From a virus, in IMG/VR virus record IMGVR_UViG_3300032323_000830, positions 1 to 26,082 of that record: a DNA stretch of 26,082 nt. The stretch is one strand, 5' to 3'. Shown here one piece after another: positions 21,348-26,082 of this stretch; the first letter of the stretch is position 1; each line of letters begins with the position of its first letter. The notes beneath the pieces were generated by a model. The model had not been told where the DNA came from. It was given only the letters and a program-made list of their open reading frames with translations, and made no database searches. A program made the translations under genes and the position numbers.

Positions 21348-21647
21348 ATGTCACCAGTTGCTAGAATAGGAGATACAATAGCTACAGGACATGGTTGTGA
21401 TGGAACCACAACTTTGACAGGCCCCTCTGGCGATGTATTTGCAAATAACATCGGAATAGAAAGACAGGGTGATCCTACTGTAGTACACAGACTGACTGGA
21501 AGAGGCTGTGGAGTGACTCACACTGCGGTAGTAAATGCAGGATCGAGTACTGTGTTTGTTAATAATAAACCTATTGCAAGAGTAGGTGATTCTGCCGATG
21601 CAGGCTCAGTAACATCTGGTTCACCAAATGTCTTTGCGGGTGGCTAA
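21348..21647 (+). CDS. PAAR-domain spike-tip protein (T4 gp5.4-like)
   Basis: 99 residues. The PAAR repeat pattern is clear: M-S-P-V-A-R-I-G-D at the N-terminus, internal G-S-S-T-V-F-V-N-N-K-P-I-A-R-V-G-D near the C-terminus, and His/Cys residues (G-H-G-C, V-V-H, G-R-G-C-G-V-T-H) suited to the bound metal ion. PAAR proteins sit at the tip of the phage tail spike or type VI secretion spike and help membrane piercing. The length fits a stand-alone tip protein. It starts four bases after the Sm-like gene stop. Confidence 0.93.
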   Translation: MSPVARIGDTIATGHGCDGTTTLTGPSGDVFANNIGIERQGDPTVVHRLTGRGCGVTHTAVVNAGSSTVFVNNKPIARVGDSADAGSVTSGSPNVFAGG

Positions 21648-22058
21648 ATGAAAAAATTATTTTGGAACATTTTAGGATTCTTAAGTTTGGGCATGGCCTA
21701 TATTGGAATCATTACTCCTGGCGTACCCTATAGTATCTTTGTGGTATTCGCTGCTTACTGTTTTAGCAAAGGCTCAGAGCGTATGCATCGTTGGATCTAC
21801 AATCACAAAATCTTTGGACCTTTCTTAACTAACTGGAATGAACGACGTGTGTTCCCACAAAAGATGCGTTATCTAATGTTAGGTATGATGACATTGAGTT
21901 TATGTATTATGTTTTTCACAGGAGTGAAACCTATAGGAATCTTATCTACCGCAGTGTTCATGGCTCTAGTGGCTGTATGGGCCTGGCGCTTTCCAAACTC
22001 TGTAGAAGAACACGATCAAAGAAAACAACAGGGGCGAAAGATTGGATGGTTTAAATGA
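21648..22058 (+). CDS. DUF454/YbaN-family inner-membrane protein
   Basis: 136 residues that start directly at the PAAR stop. Hydrophobic segments are at about 5-30 and in a pair at about 73-93 and 96-112. The YbaN hallmark order is present: G-x-x-T-P-G-V-P-Y near 22-28, A-A-Y-C-F-S-K-G-S-E-R-M-H-R-W near 35-49, then N-H-K-I-F-G-P-F-L-T-N-W. The family's function is unknown. The C-terminus is basic and cytoplasmic. Finding this host-like membrane protein between a spike tip and oxygenases is unusual. The stop overlaps the next start (ATGA). Confidence 0.88.
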   Translation: MKKLFWNILGFLSLGMAYIGIITPGVPYSIFVVFAAYCFSKGSERMHRWIYNHKIFGPFLTNWNERRVFPQKMRYLMLGMMTLSLCIMFFTGVKPIGILSTAVFMALVAVWAWRFPNSVEEHDQRKQQGRKIGWFK

Positions 22059-22687
22059 ACTACACTATTCACAAACTTTTTCCCACCCCTGTCTATCATT
22101 CTACAATACCCGCACTTGATCCTATAACTCTACACAAGTTAATGAACAACGAGTGGGTGGCGCCTGGATATCTTGGTGCCAATCGCACACACAAAGAAAG
22201 CGCAAATAGAAAAATACTGCATAGACCCGAACTGTCTAACCTAAAGAAGATCGTACAAAAACACATAGATTTTTATGTATTTGACGTGTTGGGTGTAGCG
22301 CCAGGGCTGTCATGGGAGATATCAACTAGTTGGGTCAACCAAAATAGCAAAGGTGACTTCCATGATAATCATTATCACACCAACAGCATGATCAGCGGAA
22401 CCCTTTACCTCAAAGTTCCAGATCAAAGCAGTTCTATATTTTTTCATCGCGACAAAGGCCATGAAAATTTATGGAGTACTCTATTAATAGAGTTTGAAAA
22501 GGACAACGAATACAATGTTGCTAGCATAGGACTTGCTCCTAACGATTTTGATATCCTTATCTTTCCTTCTATATTAGCTCACAGCGTTACTACCAACACC
22601 AACGATGAAGATAGATTCAGTTTAGCTTTCAACGTTTGGCCTAGGGGAACTATCGGAGAGGGCGGCAACTGCGAACTCACGCTATGA
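22055..22687 (+). CDS. 2OG-Fe(II) oxygenase family protein, first of a tandem pair
   Basis: 210 residues of the double-stranded beta-helix fold. The start F-P-T-P-V-Y is typical of the family. The iron-site region is H103-D-N-H106-Y-H108-T-N-S-M-I-S-G-T-L-Y, and the distal ligand His176 lies in F-P-S-I-L-A-H-S-V, followed by Arg187 (D-R-F-S-L-A-F-N), the usual 2-oxoglutarate anchor. This pattern (H-x-H-x-N-S-x-I-S-G ... F-P-S-x-L-x-H-S-V ... R-x-S-x-A-F-N) is the one annotated as putative 2OG-Fe(II) oxygenase in many marine phages. The substrate is unknown and may be protein or nucleic acid. ATGA overlap with the next paralogue. Confidence 0.88.
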   Translation: MNYTIHKLFPTPVYHSTIPALDPITLHKLMNNEWVAPGYLGANRTHKESANRKILHRPELSNLKKIVQKHIDFYVFDVLGVAPGLSWEISTSWVNQNSKGDFHDNHYHTNSMISGTLYLKVPDQSSSIFFHRDKGHENLWSTLLIEFEKDNEYNVASIGLAPNDFDILIFPSILAHSVTTNTNDEDRFSLAFNVWPRGTIGEGGNCELTL

Positions 22688-23319
22688 AGGATTTTTCTGT
22701 AACTCCTTTGTTTGCTGTTCCTTTGTATAGAGCTGTGCTAGGTCCAGTAGATAGCAAAACAAAAAACTACATTGAAACTTTAAAGTTTGAAAGAATGCCT
22801 TCGGACAACGGAGACTATACTTCAGATAAAACTGTTCTAGAAGATTCGAATCTTAAAGATTTAAAAAATAAAATACAAGATCACGTTGATTTTTTTCTCT
22901 ACGAAGTTTTAGACTGCAAGCAAACTCAAAAGTTTGAAATACAAAACAGTTGGATCAATAAACACCAGCAACATGATTTTGCCGGATCCCATAATCACAC
23001 TAACAGCCTAGTCAGTGGAGTCTATTATATCTCAGTTGAAGATCAAAGTGGTGCCATACAGTTTGAAAAGAACAAAAGCTACTTTAATCTATGGCCAGAT
23101 TTGATTGACATAGAGTTTAACAACGATCTAGAGAAGACTAATATATTCAATGCCCAGGCTTGGGCGATAACACCTACAAATGGAGACATAGTTTTGTTTC
23201 CTTCTCATCTACATCATTCTGTTTATGAAAACCATTCAGAAAGATTAAGATACAGCCTAGCTTTTAACGTATTCCCTAGAGGAGTACTGGGCGGCAAACT
23301 CAATACCTTGAGGTTATAA
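22684..23319 (+). CDS. 2OG-Fe(II) oxygenase family protein, second of a tandem pair
   Basis: 211 residues, clearly paralogous to the preceding gene. Shared landmarks are T-P-L-F-A-V-P-L-Y at the start, H103-N-H105-T-N-S-L-V-S-G-V-Y-Y, F-P-S-H-L-H-H178-S-V and R189-Y-S-L-A-F-N-V-F-P-R-G. The active-site residues are retained, so both copies look functional and may differ in substrate. The sequence outside the core is only moderately similar, so the duplication is old or the copies were acquired separately. The stop overlaps the next start. Confidence 0.88.
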   Translation: MKDFSVTPLFAVPLYRAVLGPVDSKTKNYIETLKFERMPSDNGDYTSDKTVLEDSNLKDLKNKIQDHVDFFLYEVLDCKQTQKFEIQNSWINKHQQHDFAGSHNHTNSLVSGVYYISVEDQSGAIQFEKNKSYFNLWPDLIDIEFNNDLEKTNIFNAQAWAITPTNGDIVLFPSHLHHSVYENHSERLRYSLAFNVFPRGVLGGKLNTLRL

Positions 23320-23576
23320 TGGAAAAAGTAGATTTAGATTTTTTAGTATCAATCGCACAGGAAGTAGAAGGTGCAGATCCCATAGACTGGGGCCGATTGA
23401 GCATGGGCAAAGAAGAAGCCTATAAAATGATCGGTTCAAGCATTTTGGAAATGTTTGACAAGTCCGAGTACAAATACGATGACAAGGTTATCCTACTAAG
23501 CACGATTACCAAACTCACTGTAGAAAACATGCTTTTGAACCTCAAGATCTTGACACTTCAGCAAAAACAGGTATAA
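23319..23576 (+). CDS. Small acidic helical protein, 85 residues
   Basis: Begins at the stop of the oxygenase gene, with AGGTTATA upstream. The sequence contains [20 protein letters not shown] and a long C-terminal helix [14 protein letters not shown] associate the D-P-I-D-W-G-x-L pattern with small marine T4-like phage proteins of unknown function. It is the last gene of the long nrdA-led unit. Confidence 0.75.
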   Translation: MEKVDLDFLVSIAQEVEGADPIDWGRLSMGKEEAYKMIGSSILEMFDKSEYKYDDKVILLSTITKLTVENMLLNLKILTLQQKQV

Positions 23577-23615
23577 TAAGATTACTGCGTTTGAATCAGG
23601 CGCACTATATGTTTT

Positions 23616-23623
23616 TATAAATA
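23616..23623 (+). promoter_or_regulatory. T4-type late promoter TATAAATA
   Basis: Exact octamer, followed by CTTTTAC and the Shine-Dalgarno AAGGAGG of the 52-residue gene. Confidence 0.8.
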
Positions 23624-23646
23624 CTTTTACAAGGAGGGGCAAGACC

Positions 23647-23805
23647 ATGAGACAAAAAAAACTCGTAATGGAACTGTACAAGGCTTGCTTCGACCACGAC
23701 GCCAAGAAGATGGCTGAACTTAAGAAAAAAGAGTTCGAGAAGATCTTGAAACGCAAGGCCGAAGGTAGACCGTTTACAAACCGTTGGACCGTGGTTCAGA
23801 TTTAA
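23647..23805 (+). CDS. Small highly basic protein, 52 residues
   Basis: It has the best Shine-Dalgarno sequence in the window (AAGGAGG at 23631-23637) and a perfect late octamer. The protein is Lys/Arg-rich and helical ([19 protein letters not shown]) with a C-terminal [12 protein letters not shown]. It is plausible as a nucleic-acid-binding or host-interaction protein made in large amounts late in infection. No family is recognised. The PHO-box-like repeat of the plcP-like gene follows three bases after its stop. Confidence 0.8.
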   Translation: MRQKKLVMELYKACFDHDAKKMAELKKKEFEKILKRKAEGRPFTNRWTVVQI

Positions 23806-23807
23806 AT

Positions 23808-23825
23808 CTGTAACACAAATGTAAC
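23808..23825 (+). promoter_or_regulatory. PHO box (PhoB-binding direct repeat) upstream of plcP-agt
   Basis: CTGTAAC-ACAA-ATGTAAC: two 7-base half-sites separated by four bases, so TGTAACA recurs with an exact 11-base period (23809 and 23820). This is the architecture of the PhoB box, whose consensus is CTGTCAT-N4-CTGTCAY. A TAAATA at 23847 could be the -10; it lies 21 bases after the second half-site, one turn further than in classical examples. Confidence 0.7.
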
Positions 23826-23839
23826 AGGACACACACAAA

Positions 23840-23885
23840 AGAGCGGTAAATATTGCTATGCAAAAAACTTACCGCTCTATTTTTA
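23840..23885 (+). terminator. Terminator-like hairpin enclosing the plcP start codon
   Basis: AGAGCGGTAA (23840-23849) pairs perfectly with TTACCGCTCT (23869-23878). The 19-base loop contains the ATG at 23858-23860, and the stem is followed by ATTTTTATC. It can act as the terminator of the preceding small gene, as a translation control of the following gene, or both. Confidence 0.6.
23845..23852 (+). promoter_or_regulatory. GTAAATA element five bases before the plcP ATG
   Basis: GGTAAATA-N5-ATG matches the arrangement at 11603. It may be a late-promoter variant or the -10 partner of the PHO box. Either way the mRNA would be nearly leaderless, which fits the lack of a Shine-Dalgarno sequence. 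Confidence 0.4.
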
Positions 23886-24742
23886 TCTCCGATGTTCACT
23901 TAGGAACCCGCGATTGTAAAGCGGAACAGCTGAACAACTTCCTCAAACACAACACCTGCGAAACTCTCTACATGGTAGGCGACATCATTGACGCATGGCG
24001 TATACAACAAAACAAGTGGAGATGGAAACAAAGTCATACTAATGTGGTTCGACGTATCATGGGTCATGCCAAACGTGGCACACGAGTGATCTATGTCGCA
24101 GGCAATCACGATGAATTTTTAAGACCATTGATGCCCTATGGTATTGGATTTGGTAATATTGAAATAGTAAATCAAATAGAACACATAGGCGTAGATACCA
24201 AACATTATCTAGTGGTTCATGGTGATATGTTTGACGGTATTACTAGACTAGCACCTTGGATCAGTTTTTTGGGTGACAAGGCCTATGATTTTGTTTTAAA
24301 TCTAAACAATAAGTTTAACTGGATTAGACATCGTTTAGGATTCGGTTATTGGTCATTGAGCAAGTATCTCAAGGTTCGTGTTAAGAAAGCTGTAGACTTT
24401 ATATTCCAGTTTGAACGAAACCTAGCGGCCTATTGTAAAAAAAGAGGGTTTGATGGGGTTATCTGCGGACATATACATCATGCTGAAATCAAAGAAATAG
24501 ATGGCATCATATACATGAATGATGGCGATTGGGTTGAATCAATGACTGCTCTAGTAGAGCATCACAATGGTCGTTGGGAAATAGTTACATGGACTAGGGA
24601 GCGAGATGATGTGGATAATGATTCTATTGGCGGTACACATAAACAATCCTCAAGACGTACCGGGCAGAATAAATCTAGTGTTTCAAGATCAACAGACTTG
24701 CGAACAGGTATTAGCGACTATGACCTATCGCCTAAAGTTTGA
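23858..24742 (+). CDS. plcP: PlcP-type metallophosphoesterase (phospholipase C of lipid remodelling; LpxH-related)
   Basis: 294 residues of the calcineurin-like phosphoesterase fold. The metal-binding set is complete: D12-V-H14-L-G, G-D42-I-I-D, G-N83-H84-D, H121-G-D and G-H205-I-H207-H. It belongs to the LpxH-like group but is longer than LpxH. The pattern F-I-S-D-V-H-L-G-T-R, D-F-V-L-N-L-N, G-Y-W-S-L-S-K-Y and N-D-G-D-W-V-E-S-M-T matches my recollection of PlcP of Sinorhizobium and marine bacteria. PlcP releases the phospholipid head group to give diacylglycerol under phosphate starvation. The glycosyltransferase 21 bases downstream and the PHO box upstream support PlcP over LpxH. The last 45 residues are Ser/Arg-rich and probably disordered. 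Confidence 0.8.
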   Translation: MQKTYRSIFISDVHLGTRDCKAEQLNNFLKHNTCETLYMVGDIIDAWRIQQNKWRWKQSHTNVVRRIMGHAKRGTRVIYVAGNHDEFLRPLMPYGIGFGNIEIVNQIEHIGVDTKHYLVVHGDMFDGITRLAPWISFLGDKAYDFVLNLNNKFNWIRHRLGFGYWSLSKYLKVRVKKAVDFIFQFERNLAAYCKKRGFDGVICGHIHHAEIKEIDGIIYMNDGDWVESMTALVEHHNGRWEIVTWTRERDDVDNDSIGGTHKQSSRRTGQNKSSVSRSTDLRTGISDYDLSPKV

Positions 24743-24763
24743 TAGTTTTAAAGTAGAAGCAAA

Positions 24764-25762
24764 ATGTCAAAAACAATCTTAATCATAACTGACAACCTAA
24801 AGGATCAAATCAATGGCGTTGTTACCACTTATAAAAACATTGAGGCTTGTGCGATTCTGGATGGTTATCGCGTTGTTTACATTACTCCCGGGGACTTCCG
24901 CTACTTTGATTGTCCTGGCTACAACGAAGTCAAGATTGCCTATCCAAGGGCGATGGGCAAGAAGATTGAGGAGATCAATCCGGATTATATCCATATCGCC
25001 ACAGAGGGTCCTATTGGTCTGTCTGCTAGAAAATATCTTTCAAAACATAATATTCGCTACAATACTGCTTATCATACTAAGTTCCCTGAAGGACTCCGTG
25101 CTTTATTTGGAATACCTGAAGCCATTACTTGGCCTTTAGTACGCTGGTTCCACAAACATGCAGGCAAGGTATTAACCACTACTGACACAATGGTTAAGGA
25201 GTTGCGTGATCATGGATTTGATGGCGATGTTATTCCCTGGACTAGGGGTGTTGATCGTGATATATTTTCTCCTTCCTTGAGAGAAAACTTACCTAGCAAG
25301 TATCTGGTATGCGTTAGCCGTGTTAGTAAAGAAAAGAATCTAGAAGAGTTTTTAGAAATGGATTATCCAGGCTACCAAAAGATCATGGTCGGTGACGGAC
25401 CGATGTTAGAAACATACAAGGCTCAATATCCAGATGTAACATTTACTGGATTTAAAACAGGCATAGATCTAGCTCGATATTATGCCAATGCAGAAGTGTT
25501 TGTATTCCCTAGTCGTTGGGAAACATTTGGACTTGTAATGATTGAAGCTATGGCCTGCGGCACTCCCGTGGCAGCATACCCTTGTCAAGGACCAGAGGAT
25601 GTCATAGATGAGGGTATCACAGGATGTATGAATGAAGATTTAAAACAGGCAGTTAAAGATGCTCTCATGTTGGATAGGAAACGAGTTTGGGCAGGTAGCG
25701 GTCGCTGGACTTGGGAACGTGCTTGGGAAATATTTAGAGACAATCTAGTCAATAAAGTATAA
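24764..25762 (+). CDS. agt: GT4 glycosyltransferase, probable diacylglycerol glycosyltransferase (Agt-like)
   Basis: 332 residues, GT-B fold, retaining GT4 family. The N-terminal acceptor domain has T-D-N-L-K-D-Q-I-N-G-V-V-T-T and A-T-E-G-P-I-G-L-S-A-R-K, then Y-N-T-A-Y-H-T-K-F-P-E. The donor domain has S-R-V-S-K-E-K-N-L, V-G-D-G-P and the E-x7-E motif (Glu253 and Glu261 in W-E-T-F-G-L-V-M-I-E-A-M-A-C-G-T-P). Glycosyltransferases of this type next to plcP (Agt in SAR11 and Rhodobacterales) put a sugar on the diacylglycerol made by PlcP, giving non-phosphorus glycolipids. The gene follows plcP by 21 bases without a promoter between them. It is slightly short for the family. Substrate assignment is inference. 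Confidence 0.75.
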   Translation: MSKTILIITDNLKDQINGVVTTYKNIEACAILDGYRVVYITPGDFRYFDCPGYNEVKIAYPRAMGKKIEEINPDYIHIATEGPIGLSARKYLSKHNIRYNTAYHTKFPEGLRALFGIPEAITWPLVRWFHKHAGKVLTTTDTMVKELRDHGFDGDVIPWTRGVDRDIFSPSLRENLPSKYLVCVSRVSKEKNLEEFLEMDYPGYQKIMVGDGPMLETYKAQYPDVTFTGFKTGIDLARYYANAEVFVFPSRWETFGLVMIEAMACGTPVAAYPCQGPEDVIDEGITGCMNEDLKQAVKDALMLDRKRVWAGSGRWTWERAWEIFRDNLVNKV

Positions 25763-25802
25763 CTCGCCTCGCTGGTGGCGTAGAATAGGAAAAATAACCA
25801 GT

Positions 25803-25831
25803 AATAGGATCTTGACTGATCCTATTTTTTT
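25803..25831 (+). terminator. Rho-independent terminator after agt
   Basis: AATAGGATC pairs with GATCCTATT (9 bp, TTGACT loop), followed by a run of T. The loop doubles as the -35 element of the next promoter. Confidence 0.9.
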
Positions 25832-25840
25832 CTGTATTAT
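25812..25840 (+). promoter_or_regulatory. Sigma70 promoter of the tmRNA gene, nested in the terminator
   Basis: TTGACT, a 17-base spacer and TATTAT. The -35 is the terminator loop and the spacer contains its 3' stem and T-run. The predicted start near 25847 is about 40 bases before the tmRNA acceptor piece. Confidence 0.6.
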
Positions 25841-25889
25841 TTAAGTACATTCCATCTATAAAAGATGAGTGTTAAATAACTATATTGCT

Positions 25890-25947
25890 GTATGAAGCAG
25901 ACCCAAAAGGGTTCTGGACGCGGGTTCGACTCCCGCCTGGTCCACCA
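25890..25947 (+). ncRNA. ssrA: Permuted tmRNA, acceptor (3') piece with encoded CCA
   Basis: The piece ends in a T-arm (GCGGG-TTCGACT-CCCGC, 25920-25936), then CTGGTCC, discriminator A and CCA at 25945-25947. GGAC before the T-stem and GTTC/CGA in the loop are standard for tmRNA 3' ends. A hairpin with an AAAA loop (25898-25916) precedes it. No matching 5' acceptor strand lies upstream, which excludes an ordinary tRNA. The complement GGGCCAG occurs instead at 26035, downstream, giving a perfect seven-pair stem with G3-U70, the alanine identity element. This order, 3' piece before 5' piece, defines the circularly permuted two-piece tmRNA. The 5' end of the piece is approximate. Confidence 0.82.
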
Positions 25948-25961
25948 TAAAGGAGATTAGT

Positions 25962-26033
25962 ATGGATAACGATTATAGTACACTAGTTGGCTTTATTGTT
26001 GTTATCATTGTATTTGCTCTAGTCCTTTTATGA
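25962..26033 (+). CDS. 23-residue membrane peptide ORF inside the tmRNA intervening segment
   Basis: AAGGAG at 25949-25954 lies 7 bases before the ATG. The product MDNDYSTLVGFIVVIIVFAL ends V-L-L and is a short polar head followed by one hydrophobic helix. The stop ends one base before the first base of the tmRNA coding piece. It is short, but the Shine-Dalgarno sequence and the coherent membrane helix favour translation. It resembles small single-helix phage peptides in form only. If the precursor RNA is processed, the excised segment would itself be the mRNA. Confidence 0.5.
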   Translation: MDNDYSTLVGFIVVIIVFALVLL

Positions 26034-26034
26034 T

Positions 26035-26082
26035 GGGCCAGTCATGGTTTCGACAGGGTCAAGAGTAGGCGAGTGGACAGCA
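26035..26082 (+). ncRNA. ssrA: Permuted tmRNA, coding (5') piece, cut by window end
   Basis: GGGCCAG followed by TCATGGTTTCGACAGG is the standard tmRNA 5' end, where the GG-x-TTCGACAGG block forms the reduced D-loop. The tag reading frame should follow beyond the window, so its peptide cannot be read. It pairs with the acceptor piece that lies 87 bases upstream. Confidence 0.85.

Noticed and set aside
23858-24742. Lipid A enzyme LpxH as the identity of the phosphoesterase
   Set aside because: It has the shared metal motifs, but its length, the N-D-G-D-W-V-E-S-type motif, the adjacent glycosyltransferase and the PHO box fit PlcP better. LpxH is not fully excluded without a tree.
25848-25947. 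An ordinary tRNA gene ending in CCA at 25947
   Set aside because: No GGACCAG or GGGCCAG acceptor strand, D-arm or anticodon arm lies upstream. The only complement is at 26035, which fits a permuted tmRNA.
1-26082. CRISPR arrays, insertion sequences or integrase genes
   Set aside because: I saw no regularly spaced repeats, transposase motifs or recombinase catalytic motifs. Repeated elements are limited to promoters, terminator stems and N-terminal leaders.

Overview
The window reads as part of the genome of a T4-like (myovirus-type) tailed phage, probably marine. The phage evidence is a class Ia ribonucleotide reductase pair with a glutaredoxin, a PAAR spike-tip protein, a beta-helix tail spike, a PD-(D/E)XK nuclease and many short, tightly overlapping genes of unknown function. 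At least a dozen octamers ending in TAAATA sit just upstream of genes and look like T4-type late promoters. No photosynthesis gene is present. The host is uncertain. A circularly permuted tmRNA, a PHO box and a PlcP/glycosyltransferase lipid-remodelling pair fit an alphaproteobacterium best; picocyanobacteria and some betaproteobacteria also have permuted tmRNAs.

Layout. 1-3447 (+): two cysteine-rich small proteins, an unknown protein, a secreted thermonuclease and two large coupled unknown proteins. 3559-4179 (+): a glutamine-amidotransferase-like protein, convergent with a minus-strand unit made of a HAD phosphatase and a TerC-family metal transporter. Between those two lies a good match to the yybP-ykoY manganese riboswitch. 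5634-6997 (+): a class II aldolase-like protein and a fatty-acid desaturase. 7073-8209 (-): five small proteins. 8347-10518 (+): a small protein, a pol-beta-type nucleotidyltransferase and a ligase-like protein. 10609-17154 (+): probable virion proteins, a coiled-coil membrane protein, short proteins with a shared N-terminus, a nuclease and the tail spike. 17193-23576 (+): nrdA, nrdB, a 55-residue protein, glutaredoxin, an Sm-like protein, PAAR, DUF454/YbaN and two tandem 2OG-Fe(II) oxygenases. 23647-25762 (+): a small basic protein, then plcP-like and agt-like genes behind a PHO-box-like direct repeat. 25803-26082: a terminator, a sigma70 promoter and a permuted two-piece tmRNA gene, cut by the window end, with a tiny membrane-peptide ORF between its pieces.

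The most notable themes are three. (1) A candidate membrane-lipid remodelling set: a PhoB-box-preceded phospholipase C plus glycolipid glycosyltransferase, with a desaturase elsewhere in the window. A manganese-riboswitch-controlled TerC transporter may be linked, since enzymes of the PlcP type are metal dependent. (2) A recurring N-terminal leader (M-[RK]-[FL]-...-[LI]-x-E-[AG]) resembling the T4 capsid-targeting/prohead-protease signal. It occurs on a ligase-like protein, a nucleotidyltransferase and several unknown proteins, which may therefore be packaged in the head. (3) A phage-borne permuted tmRNA. All function calls come from reading motifs by eye; no database search was run.
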